From: Mesostigma viride
Lineage: Eukaryota; Streptophyta; Mesostigmatophyceae; Mesostigmatales; Mesostigmataceae
Assembly (NCBI GenBank): GCA_009746045.1
Contig: RPFO01000448.1
Coordinates: 1,397,047-1,461,046, forward strand
DNA: 64,000 bases
Direction: 5' to 3'
In this document: piece after piece, positions 11,383-22,655 of the stretch
Layout of the letters: every line of letters starts with the position of its first letter
Numbering within the stretch: position 1 is the first letter of the stretch
Position numbers and translations under genes: made by a program
Notes under the pieces: generated by a model
What the model was told of the DNA's origin: nothing
Databases searched by the model: none
The model's input: only the letters and a program-made list of their open reading frames with translations

Positions 11383-12696
11383 ATGATGAGGATTCAGGCT
11401 CCCATGGTGTCATCATGGCCCGTCTACGTACATGGATGTCAAAGAAAAAAAATTGATGAGGATTCAGGCTCCCATGGTGTCATCATGGCTGGCCTACGTA
11501 CATGGATGTCTCATAAAAAAAATGATGAGGATTCAGGCTCCCATGGTGTCATCATGGCTTGTCTACGTACATGGTTGGCATTTATGTAACCTGAATCCTC
11601 TCATAAAAAAAATGAAGAGGATTCAGGCTCCATTGGTGTCATCATGGCTGGCCTACGTACATGGATGTCAAGGAATAGTAAATGATGAGGATTCAGGCTC
11701 CCATGGTGTCATCATGGCTTGTCTACGTACATGGATGGCATGTATGTAATTAATGATGAGGATTCAGGCTCCATTGGTGTCATCATGGCTGGCCTACGTA
11801 TGTACATGGATGTCAAAGAAAAAAAAATGATGAGGATTCAGGCTCCCATGGTGTCATCATGGCCCGTCTACGTACATGGTTGGCATTTATGTAATTATTG
11901 ATGAGGATTCAGGCTCCCATGGTGTCATCATGGCCCGTGTACGTACATGGATGGCATTTATGTAATTAATGATGAGGATTCAGGCTCCCATGGTGTCATC
12001 ATGGCCCGTGTACGTACATGAATGGCATTCATGTAATTAATGATGAGGATTCAGGCTCCCATGGTGTCATCATGGCCCGTCTACGTACATGGATGTCAAA
12101 GAAAAAAAATTGATGAGGATTCAGGCTCCCATGGTGTCATCATGGCTGGCCTACGTACATGGATGTCTCATAAAAAAAATGATGAGGATTCAGGCTCCCA
12201 TGGTGTCATCATGGCTTGTCTACGTACATGGTTGGCATTTATGTAACCTGAATCCTCTCATAAAAAAAATGAAGAGGATTCAGGCTCCATTGGTGTCATC
12301 ATGGCTGGCCTACGTACATGGATGTCAAGGAATAGTAAATGATGAGGATTCAGGCTCCCATGGTGTCATCATGGCTTGTCTACGTACATGGATGGCATGT
12401 ATGTAATTAATGATGAGGATTCAGGCTCCATTGGTGTCATCATGGCTGGCCTACGTATGTACATGGATGTCAAAGAAAAAAAATGATGAGGATTCAGGCT
12501 CCCATGGTGTCATCATGGCCCGTCTACGTACATGGTTGGCATTTATGTAATTATTGATGAGGATTCAGGCTCCCATGGAGCATGTATGTGCCGTGTACGT
12601 ACATGGATGGCATTTATGTAATTAATGATGAGGATTCAGGCTCCCATGGTGTCATCATGGCCCGTGTACGTACATGAATGGCATTTATGTAATTAA
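11383..12696 (+). repeat. 657-bp higher-order repeat (2 copies)
   Basis: Monomer order and variants from 11383 repeat from 12040. The block includes an inverted mini-segment, an AACCTGAATCCTCTCAT linker at about 11589 and 12246, and two ATTGGTGTC variants. The two copies diverge where a monomer near 12575 has a rearranged segment. Confidence 0.85.
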
Positions 12697-13502
12697 TGAT
12701 GAGGATTCAGGCTCCCATGCATGGTGTCATCATGGCCCGTCTACGTACATGGATGTCAAGGAATAGTAAATGATGAGGATTCAGGCTCCCATGGTGTCAT
12801 CATGGCCCGTGTACGTACATGGATGGCGATTTTGTAATTAATGATGAGGATTCAGGCTCCCATGGTGTCATCATTGCCCGTGTACGTACATGGATGGCAT
12901 TTTTGTATATAATGATGAGGATTCAGGCTCCCATGGTGTCATCATGGCCCGTGTACGTACATGGATGGCATTTATGTAATTAATGATGAGGATTCAGGCT
13001 CCCATGGTGTCATCATGGCCCGTGTACGTACATGAATGGCATTTATGTAATTAATGATGAGGATTCAGGCTCCCATTGTGTCATCATGGCCCGTCTACGT
13101 ACATGGATGTCAAGGAATAGTAAATGATGAGGATTCAGGCTCCCATGGTGTCATCATGGCCCGTCTACGTACATGGATGGCGATTTTGTAATTAATGATG
13201 AGGATTTAGGCTCCCATGGTGTCATCATGGCCCGTCTACGTACATGGATGGCATTTATGTAAGTAATGATGAGGATTCAGGCTCCCATGGTGTCATCATG
13301 GCTTGTCTACCTACATGGTTGGCATTTATGTAACCTGAATCCTCTCATAAAAAAAATGAAGAGGATTCAGGCTCCATTGGTGTCATCATGGCCCGTCTAC
13401 GTACATGGATGTCAAGGAATAGTAAATGATGAGGATTCAGGCTCCCATGGTGTCATCATGGCTTGTCTACGTACATGGATGGCATGTATGTAATTAATGA
13501 TG

Positions 13503-15348
13503 AGGATTCAGGCTCCATTGGTGTCATCATGGCTGGCCTACGTATGTACATGGATGTCAAAGAAAAAAAAATGATGAGGATTCAGGCTCCCATGGTGTCA
13601 TCATTGCCCGTGTATGTACATGGTTGGCATTTATGTAATTAATGATGAGGATTCAGGCTCCATTGGTGTCATCATTGCCCGTGTATGTACATGGTTGGCA
13701 TTTATGTATGTAATTAATGATGAGGATTCAGGCTCCATTGGTGTCATCATGGCTGGCCTACGTATGTACATGGATGTCAAAGAAAAAAAAATGATGAGGA
13801 TTCAGGCTCCCATGGTGTCATCATGGCCCGTCTACGTACATGGATGTCAAGGAATAGTAAATGATGAGGATTCAGGCTCCCATGGTGTCAGATGTCATGG
13901 CCTGTCTACGTACATGGATGGCATGTATGTAATTAATGATGAGGATTCAGGCTCCATTGGTGTCATCATGGCTGGCCTACGTATGTACATGGATGTCAAA
14001 GAAAAAAAAATGATGAGGATTCAGGCTCCCATGGTGTCATCATGGCCCGTCTACGTACATGGATGTCAAGGAATAGTAAATGATGAGGATTCAGGCTCCC
14101 ATGGTGTCATCATGGCCTGTCTACGTACATGGATGGCATGTATGTATTTAATGATGAGGATTCAGGCTCCCATGGTGTCATCATGGCTGGCCTACGTACA
14201 TACATGGATGTCTCAGAAAAAAAATGATGAGGATTCAGGCTCCCATGGTGTCATCATGGCTGGCCTACGTACATGGATGTCAAAGAAAAAAAATGATGAG
14301 GATTCAGGCTCCCGTGGTGTCATTATGGCCCGTCTACGTGTTGTTGGCATGTATGAAATTAATGATGAGGATTCAGGCTCCCATAGTGTCATCATGGCTG
14401 GCCTACGTACATGGTTGGCATTTATGTAATTAATGATGAGGATTCAGGCTCCCATGGTGTCATCATTGCCCGTGTATGTACATGGTTGGCATTTATGTAA
14501 TTAATGATGAGGATTCAGGCTCCATTGGTGTCATCATGGCCCGTCTACGTACATGGACCGTGGCATTTATGTATTTAATGATGAGGATTCAGGCTCCCAT
14601 GGGGTCATTGATGATCATGGCATTTATGTATGTAATTAATGATGAGGATTCAGGCTCCATTGGTGTCATCATGGCTGGCCTACGTATGTACATGGATGTC
14701 AAAGAAAAAAAAATGATGAGGATTCAGGCTCCCATGGTGTCATCATGGCCCGTCTACGTACATGGATGTCAAGGAATAGTAAATGATGAGGATTCAGGCT
14801 CCCATGGTGTCAGATGTCATGGCCTGTCTACGTACATGGATGGCATGTATGTAATTAATGATGAGGATTCAGGCTCCATTGGTGTCATCATGGCTGGCCT
14901 ACGTATGTACATGGATGTCAAAGAAAAAAAAATGATGAGGATTCAGGCTCCCATGGTGTCATCATGGCCCGTCTACGTACATGGATGTCAAGGAATAGTA
15001 AATGATGAGGATTCAGGCTCCCATGGTGTCATCATGGCCTGTCTACGTACATGGATGGCATGTATGTATTTAATGATGAGGATTCAGGCTCCCATGGTGT
15101 CATCATGGCTGGCCTACGTACATGGATGTCTCAGAAAAAAAATGATGAGGATTCAGGCTCCCATGGTGTCATCATGGCTGGCCTACGTACATGGATGTCA
15201 AAGAAAAAAAAATGATCAGGATTCAGGCTCCCGTGGTGTCATTATGGCCCGTCTACGTGTTGTTGGCATGTATGAAATTAATGATGAGGATTCAGGCTCC
15301 CACAGTGTCATCATGGCTGGCCTACGTACATGGTTGGCATTTATGTAA
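13503..15348 (+). repeat. ~920-bp higher-order repeat (2 copies)
   Basis: A rare variant GTGTCAGATGTCATGG occurs only at 13889 and 14811, with the same neighbours on both sides. The linked block ending in the TGTTGTTGGCATGTATGAAATT monomers (about 14340 and 15260) is repeated at 919-922 bp. Confidence 0.82.
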
Positions 15349-15814
15349 TTAATGATGAGGATTCAGGCTCCCATGGTGTCATCATTGCCCGTGTATGTAC
15401 ATGGTTGGCATTTATGTAATTAATGATGAGGATTCAGGCTCCATTGGTGTCATCATGGCCCGTCTACGTACATGGGTGGCATTTATGTATTTAATGATGA
15501 GGATTCAGGCTCCCATGGGGTCATCATGGCTTGTCTACGTACATGGAGTCATATTGATTCATGGAACAATGAGATACCATTCTTAATTGAAAATTGTTCT
15601 TGATACTTTCACATGCATGCCCGGAATCGTGAATTTGTGCGGGTTTCCATGATGACAATCCTCATTGAATTCTTGAGCACACAATATTGAGCAATTTAGG
15701 GGCACTTCGGCAATGTTGACCATTTTCATTCATGATAAAATTAACATTTAATGCAATAAATACATATTCCACTCATTTTAATAAACCATGCAAAAACTTT
15801 ACAAGCACGCTCAA

Positions 15815-16318
15815 GCTAGGGGTGGGCTGGCATGCACGCGTGGGTGTGGGGGTGGGCTGGCATGCATGCGTGGGTGTGGGGGGGGCTAGCCTGCATGCGT
15901 GGGTGTGTGGGGGGGCTGGCATGCATGCGTGGGTGTGTGTGGGGGGCTAGCATGCATGCGTAAGTGTGGGGGGGGCTGGCATGCATGCGTGGGTGTGTAT
16001 GGGGGCTGGCATGCATGCGTGGGTGTGTGTGGGGGGCTAGCATGCATGCGTGGGTGTGTGGGGGGCTGTCATGCATGCGTGGGTGTGGGGGGGGCTGGCA
16101 TGAATGCGTGGGTGTGGGGGGGGCTAGCATGCATGCGTGGGTGTGGGGGTGGGCTAGCATGCATGCGTGGGTGTGAGTGTGGGCTAGCATGCATGCGTGG
16201 GTGTGGGGGGGGCTAGCATGCATGCGTGGGTGTGGGGGGCCGGGGCCGGGGCTAGCATGCATGCGTGGGTGTGGGGGTGGGCTAGCATGCATGCGTGGGT
16301 GTGGGGGGGGGCTAGCAC
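15815..16318 (-). repeat. GCATGC minisatellite, right copy
   Basis: Reverse complement of the 4128-4530 minisatellite with more units. One unit contains an unusual GGCCGGGGCCGGGG insertion near 16238. Confidence 0.9.
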
Positions 16319-16980
16319 GCCCCACCCCTCCATCGGCACAGCCAGCCTTGTGAGTCTACCCTTAACAACAAGGCTGGTAGGACGACACGCCTGAGCAGCA
16401 TATGTCATGCCTATCTCAGGCTAATAATGTGTGATTTTGTGCCAACAACCAAGTTGTTCCACCCAACAACACATTATAAACCCTCTTCCAAAATGCCCAA
16501 CAAGCCGGACACGTGGAGGACCACACACGCAGTATATAAAGAGAAAATAAGCTGACTTTTTATCCAGCCAACCTGTGGCTAGCTGCTCTGGTTAGCATGA
16601 CAAATGCTAACATTTACTCAGTGGGAAAGGTGAAGAGACCATTGGAACAGCCTACCTGACGCATGTGCCACCAAAGCATTGTGTCCCGCAAAATGCACAC
16701 TGCCTCCTTTCTAACAAGCACGAGCCGCTCTCTTTAGGAGACAGGTGCCAGCTCGTCAGTGTCTGGGGAAAATGATGCCGCTGCTTAGGAAGACCGCGTG
16801 AATTTCCTCGAACACAACTGTCTATAAAGCAAAAGAAATTTCAGAGAAGCATGGAAATAAAAGCATTACACCTTCCCGACAGGTTGCGGGCCACGCGCTG
16901 CAGAAAGCCAGCCACGTCACAGACGATTAACTAGCTAAAAGACACCCAGGAATCCAGCGATGCAGCGCCAGGACCCGCAA

Positions 16981-18130
16981 CTTTCTGGCTGCATCTGGCC
17001 GGAAAGAAGGCAAAAAGCTTACGCTCAACGAGGTAAGAAAGCAGGAAAACGCAAGCTTAAGACGTTTAACACAAGAACGTACCATAACGGGCATTTATTC
17101 GTGCCCAGGCGCACAAGAAAGTCCACCCTTTCATGGAGTGGTTGGGCAGTACGCATCGCGCAGGGCTAATGTTATCTTACCGCAAAATGACGGGAAAGGT
17201 AAAGATAGCAGCGGGAATTTTTACGGCTTTAGAAACATCATTAAACTAGCTTTCCTTACGACCATCAAAACTGGCAACAATCGACAATCAACCCGGCAGG
17301 CATCCAATATACTTTATTCATCCCGACAGAAATTCAGGCCGGACCCCCCCTGCCGATGGCAAAGAAAAAAAGCCCGCGACATTATAGATCGCAACCATCC
17401 CGCCATAAATTAGAATCAGTAACTAATTTTCTCCAACAATCGAGCATTTCTGCTTTCCGCGTGCCAGATTTGTCACGTTTCGTCTAAAGGCAGTCGCCAT
17501 GGCCCCTACCGCAAGGGGTGCGCGCACCATGCCGACATAGCTTTTGGGCCTCAATTTGCACCGAAATTTGGTCCGTACCGTCCAGCTCAGTCGGATTATG
17601 TATGTGGATCGGCCGTGTTGGTTGCATACGCAGGTATATTAATTCTTGCATTCGCCCCGGACCTTCCCCAGGACAGGTCAGGATATAACAATAATTCTTG
17701 CATTCGCCCCCGCCCTTTCCTATGGCCTGGTCAGGTTTGGGCGCGACGCCACTAGCGCGGCGCCCGCGACAGAGTGGCCAGGCTCGAGCACGTTTTCTGG
17801 ATCCCAAGCACCGGATTGGACACTGTCCGAGGACTGGACAGGAATTGGCTGACCAATCGGATGCTTGCTCGTCGTCTCCAAAAACATATATAAAGAGCCA
17901 AATCGCGCGAACTACGCAATGATCCTTTAAGCAGCGTTACTCTGCCGAAATGTCAACCTAGGCCGGTCAAGTGACGCCGAGGTGTTCACCGATAGTTCAG
18001 GTCAGCCACAGCGCGCCTTCGAATGTAGGCACGGTCGCATTTTTTTTTAGGAAATGTAGAATTGTTGTCGACCAGCTACCAACGCCCGACCGGACCCATA
18101 AACGGAAACATCAAGGCGATGTGATGTAGG
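16981..18130. other. no gene recognised
   Basis: Unique sequence right of the palindrome. Open frames of up to about 107 codons show no recognisable family. A short direct repeat TTCTTGCATTCGCCCC occurs near 17642 and 17695. A TATATAAAGAGCC box near 17886 could be a promoter, but I see no convincing gene just downstream. Confidence 0.5.
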
Positions 18131-18139
18131 TGTGTCTGA

Positions 18140-18325
18140 TATTCATTAATACACAGCATCGTGAATATAATATATAATAATATTATATAATATACTATAA
18201 TAAAATATAATTTAATTTTATGTTAATTTTAATGTTATTTCATATAACATAATATAATAATATATATATAATATAATATAATATTATATAAATAGTAATA
18301 AAAAATTAAAATGTAAAAGAAAAAT
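18140..18325. repeat. AT-rich low-complexity tract
   Basis: About 180 bp composed almost only of A and T with ATAATATAAT repeats. It separates the palindrome flank from the repeat array of the transposase-like element. Confidence 0.85.
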
Positions 18326-18569
18326 ATCTACCTTATTGGTTTAATGTTCCTTTCCAGTTCAGCATAAGTACACTCTTGAGTGTGTGCAATGTTTGGTTAT
18401 ACGCCATTGTCTTAAAATAGCAACCAATGTAAACCTCCGTCCTAACCACATTTGGATACAATAAAGACATTGATGCCTGACACATAGCATTCATTGCTTG
18501 AAATACCATGCATATTTTGTGTCAATGTTCTGCAGACCACAGCTTCAAGTGGGCATACTTCGCTTTCCT

Positions 18570-19185
18570 CAATATAATGGCGACATGGCATTTGGTGAAA
18601 GTGGTGAGTGCCATGAAGTTGCGCCGGCCGTCGTTATCCATGACGAACTGAATGGGTTTCGTGCAAATCAAGTTTTTTGTTTTGGTGTTCCAGTTGCGCC
18701 GGCCGGCGTTTCCAATGGTATCTTGCGCGCACTTGCAAAAGCTTGCACGCTTATCAACATTTTGTGTTGGTAAACATTTTATCACCTCTGGGATTTCCGC
18801 CTTCACTACCTGAGTTGCTTCTTTGTGGTTTTCAAATGCAACCGAGTTACGCCGGCCGTCGTTACTCATGACAAATTGTAGGGGTTTTGTGCAAATCACT
18901 TTTGTATGGTTTACATGCATCCAGTTGCGCCGGCCGGCGTTTCCAATGGTATCTTGCAGTTGCGCAATCAGGCCCATTACCAAAATTGTGTTTGTACATC
19001 TTTTTTACACCTGAAGGATTTCTGCCTGCATATCCTGAGTTGCTTCTTAATGGTTTTTAATTGCGCCCGAGTTACGCCGGCCGTCGTTATTAATGACAAA
19101 CTGTATGTGTTTCATAAAATCACTTTTGTATGGTTTACATGTATCCAGTTGCGCCGGCCGGCGTTATTAATGACGCTTGTCGTTC
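18570..19185. repeat. three ~227-bp tandem units with paired dyad motifs
   Basis: Each unit holds two G-T-T-[AG]-CGCCGGCC motifs about 76 bp apart. One continues GTCGTTA, the other GGCGTT. Positions are 18618/18693, 18846/18923 and 19070/19147, so the unit period is 224-230 bp. Motif-flanking text such as CATGCATCCAG and GGTTTTGTGCAAAT is also conserved. The core GCCGGC is palindromic. The array lies directly upstream of the transposase-like gene and could be its subterminal binding region. Confidence 0.85.
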
Positions 19186-19365
19186 TTGTTTGATGCCCAT
19201 CGTTTTCGTCGTGTCTTTAATGGTGATTATTTATCATTACTCATCCTCAGGGCTTTCGGTGCCGCGGGATTAAGAGGCGAAAAAAATCAGCTGCCGTCTG
19301 ACCAAAGTCTGATGGCGCAATCGGGGCGGGGGGCCGTTTCCGACGGTTCGCGTCCCTTGTCCAAT

Positions 19366-22300
19366 GACGACCGGGAGCCTGCACTTGCGGTCCCTGGAGC
19401 GACAAGTACATCGAGAACAAGGGGTACAAAATTGCCAATGACATCTTTCCTATCATGGCGGAACGCGTGAAAGCAAACAACCACAGGACGCCAGAGATGA
19501 GCGCGGAGGTTCTGTCTTGCGCAGCTTCAAGACTAAATGCCATGGTGGCGGAGAGCAACGGCATTAAGAAGAGGAAGAACTGTGACGACGGGCTTCCTGA
19601 AAGTTGGGCGGAATCTCTTCGGGATACCATCAAGAAGGCTTTTGGCGACTTGGGAACATCTGAGAAGGATCGTGGGCTTAGGTGGGCCTTGTGTGGACTT
19701 GTTACGAAGGCAATGGAGGGCGTCCCGGACAGGATTGTGGAGCGCGCGTTCGGGATTGACAGGCGCTTTGTCGCAACTGTTCGGGGTCACAGGGATGGAA
19801 TGGAAGAAGGGGAGGACGACCTTTTGATGAGTGCGCCAGAGAGGAGAGAGGAAAACGAGCTTCCGACGGAAGTCATTGCCCTGATACAAGCGTGCTGGAG
19901 GGATGATAACTTGACGCGGGCGTCTCCGAACATGAAGGATGTTCATTGTGAATGGACAAGAAAGGATTACAAACATACACTAGCGTTTTCGGAGGGTGCG
20001 CGCTACTATACTGTCTCCAAGTCGAAGATTTACGAAGTTTATTTCCCGCCATCCGGAGTTGAAGCCACCGCGGCGGATGGACAGTAGGGAGGGGGGGGGG
20101 GGAGGGAGAGGAGGGTGTGAGGGGGGGAAATCAGGTGATTTTGGAGACGGAGGCAGGGATGTCAATGCTACGCACGAATCAGAAGAGCACAGTTCATGTG
20201 GGATACACTACTTTTTGCAAGCATATGCCCGCATGCGTCAAGGGGCGGTGGAAAATGCGGAACTTGTGCGCATGCCAGCACCACACTACCATGCAGTCCA
20301 TGGTTGGGGGGTTGGCCAAATTTCGTGCAACTTTTCATGCCAGATGCGAGTGCGGACCTGAATGCCACGCGTGCGATCATGGTAGCCAGCTCGACGTGGG
20401 GTCGTCCGTGCCCACATGTTCCATTTTCAAAGCCACTCACACGACAGAGTGGGTGAACAAGTTTACTTGTGAGGTGGAGGGGATGAGGGAGGGGGGAGGT
20501 TCGAGGTCGTCTGTGGGGTCGTCGCGGCCGCAGGTTCAGCCTTTTCAGGGCGAACTTGAGGATCTGCCCATGCATGGGAGGGTGCTGGACGACGAGGAAG
20601 GGGTGCCCGATCATGACCTGGGCGAGGAGTTGGGGGTTTGCTCGATCCGGCGTAAGGCTTGTGTGTTGGGCACTTGCCGGGCTCCCAAGTGTGGAATTCG
20701 GAACTTCATGTTATGCGAACGGGAGGAGGCTTCCAACCACCTGATTTCATGGACCAGATACGAGATGCAGGATGTGCCGCCGGGTGCGGTTCTTGGGCCA
20801 GAGGTAATTTTTAGTGGAGTGGTTGCGCCCCAAGGCGTTTCTTTTGCAATGTTTCCTGAGGTTCTTGGGCCAGAGGTAATTTTTAGTGGAGTGGTTGCGC
20901 CCCAAGGCGTTTCTTTTTCAATTTTTCCTGAGGTCCTGTCTTTTTTCTTCCTACAGGTCATTGGTGGGTCGAAGTTGATGTCTTTTCTGTATGTGCACAT
21001 TGCGCATATGCAGGACGACTGTGACGAGATCGCAAAGGCTGGTGGGCAGCGATTGACGCAAGTCGACGTCAAGTCCACACCAACGGAGCTAAAGGAGGCG
21101 ATTGTGGACAAGTGGCCGGACTTCATCCAGCATTGCTTCAACGCGTGGTGGCAAGCGGACGCCTCCAAGGAATGTCTCTCAAGGATGCGGGTGGGGGACC
21201 TTGTATGCCACACAGATTACGCCGAGAACTACCAGTCTTACACCTATCACAATCTCCAAGCACAGTATTGGCATCCAGTCACATTCGTCCTTATGCCCTG
21301 GATCGTGCGCTACTTGGATCCAGCGTCGGGAAAGGTCGTGAGAAGGGAGTTTCACTTCATCGGACAGGGCGGAATGAAAAGGGACGGGCGGGCCCTCCGT
21401 TTTGCTATCCTCAAAATCCTGGCGACACTACGGTCAGAAGGGGTAGAGGTGAAGCGCTTCATTGGGTGGTCGGACAATTGCTCCATGCAGTTCAAGTCAA
21501 GGAATGTGATCGCGGAAGTGGCCCGGCTGCTGACGGAGGATCCGCACCTGGAGTCATTTGAGTGGAATTACTTTGGGGAGCAGCACGGAAAGGGGGAGGT
21601 GGATGGAGCTGGTGGGACTGTGAAGTGCATGTTGAGGAGGTGGCACATCAGGGAAGAGAACCAGGACAAACAGACGGCCGCCCAGTTGGTGGAGAATCTG
21701 GCGTCGGGGGCGGTGGGCGGGACCACAACGACCAGGCGTAACTTCTTCGAGTTCCCCGAGGTAATTAAGTGTACAGTCCTCGTTCAGGGAATAGTTACGC
21801 CGGCCGTCGTTTCTAGGGCGTTCTTGGAGTCCTGGCGATCAGGAGTGCTTAATAAAACACAACTAGCTCGATGGTCTCGTAACTTCAACTTTCCCTTGTG
21901 CAAATCTTGTCTTCGACGCGCAGGTGCTTCCTTACAGCCCAGGGCGCGGCGAAATCAAAGGAGTGAAGAAGGCGCACTGGTGGCGCATGGACAAGTCGAA
22001 TGTGACGCGCTTAATGCTGCGCCAGTATTCCTGCTATTGTGGCGGTGCGTGCGCCGAGGAAAGGTGGTGGGATTGTCGAAAGGAGTGGACCGACATGGAC
22101 GGCTGGAATGTGGGAGGTGCTCGGATGAAGCTCCACAAACTGGGGGAGCCAGTGCAAAGGAACCCAAACGGACAAGGGGGGCACGCAGGGACGCGACTGA
22201 ACAGACTACAGGCAGAGAGGACGATGATGGGAAGGAGACTGAAGCTGCGAGACATTTTTGCCGTCGAGTCCTACTCTGGTGATGAGTCCCACGATCCAGA

Positions 22301-22655
22301 TCATCCATATTGGCTAGCGGAAGTCTTGCAGGAGCCTTATCAGGTGGCCGCTACTTTCGTGAGGCGAGTGGCCGACAGAAACGGCAAGGTCGATAGGGAG
22401 TTGTTCCGTAAGGGACAATGGGTGGTGGGGGTGCGCTACTGGGACAGATTTCCGGGTATGGCGACGATGTTCAAAATGGACGCCGATGCCCAACCTGAAC
22501 AGCCAAACTTGGTCAATTGCTACCTGTGCATGGACGCGGGGTTCGAACACACCATTGTTGTCAACCCAGCTAACAATCGCCAGGCCATCTTGACCATTCC
22601 GACAGACGTCGAGAAACGGCTCACGAACTTGGCCAAGAAGAGACCTGTTCAGTAG
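19366..22655 (+). CDS. DDE/RNase-H-like transposase candidate
   Basis: A coding unit in segments. Segment 1 is open from 19366 (first ATG 19455) to TAG at 20085. Segment 2 runs from about 20117 to 20803, segment 3 from 20957 to 21760, segment 4 from 21924 to TGA at 22655. The last three join in phase 0. Segment 2 has a C-x-C...H cluster near C-A-C-Q-H-H and C-E-C-G-P-E-C-H-A-C, probably zinc binding. Segment 3 shows H-T-D-Y-A-E-N-Y, G-W-S-D-N-C-S-M-Q-F-K and H-G-K-G-E-V-D-G, a plausible D-D-D/H catalytic set. I recall the same signature in unplaced transposase-like proteins of animals, but I cannot name the family. Segments 1 and 2 are in different frames across a 12-G run, so an unseen intron or a slippage frameshift separates them. 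The N-terminus is probably incomplete. Confidence 0.6.
20804..20956 (+). other. intron of transposase-like gene with duplicated 5' splice site
   Basis: Donor GAG|GTAATT at 20804 and acceptor CTACAG at 20951-20956. The joined frame is phase 0. The 153-bp intron has no in-frame stop. It contains a 72-bp tandem duplication (20789 versus 20861) that copies the donor exactly to 20876. Both copies carry GTTGCGCC-CCAA-GGCG, a relative of the upstream dyad. Confidence 0.7.
21761..21923 (+). other. second intron of transposase-like gene
   Basis: Donor GAG|GTAATT and acceptor GCGCAG, phase 0, 163 bp. It contains GTTACGCCGGCCGTCG at 21795, the same motif as the upstream tandem units. It also contains in-frame stops, so splicing is required here. 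Confidence 0.72.

Larger units (their letters stand above)
9683..15545 (+). repeat. ~75-bp satellite, right array (plus orientation)
   Basis: About 75 monomers with core GATGAGGATTCAGGCTCC, then a TGGTGTCATCATGGC segment, a [CT]CGT or TGGCC variant, TACGTACATGG and a variable linker. The first 35-50 bp (to about 9720) are still in minus orientation, so the head-to-head junction of the palindrome is inside 9715-9740. Linker classes match the left array. Several linkers are A8-A9 runs. Confidence 0.95.
3468..16980. repeat. 13.5-kb imperfect palindrome (large inverted duplication)
   Basis: The sequence from about 3468 rightwards is reverse-complemented from about 16980 leftwards. Outer unique arms (3468-4127 and about 16320-16980) match almost base for base, for example the segment at 3998-4030 against 16410-16445. 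Next come matching minisatellites (4128-4530 and 15815-16318), a second unique block (4531-4815 and about 15540-15815), then the satellite in opposite orientations. The orientation flips near 9715-9740. An LTR retrotransposon interrupts the left half. Excluding it, the left arm is about 3.1 kb and the right about 7.2 kb, so the satellite has expanded or contracted unequally since duplication. Confidence 0.9.

Noticed and set aside
13614-15348. Long open frames of 271 and 290 codons with repeated D-E-D-S-G-S text in the satellite
   Set aside because: They are the satellite core read in a frame that lacks stops. They track the monomers exactly and occur on both strands of both arms.
4128-16318. 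CRISPR-like arrays (regular repeats with variable linkers)
   Set aside because: Repeats are eukaryotic minisatellites or satellites. The linkers are a few recurring types, not unique spacers, and no cas genes occur.
19533-20614. Minus-strand frames of 147-148 codons within the transposase-like gene
   Set aside because: Shadows of the GC-rich plus-strand coding segments.
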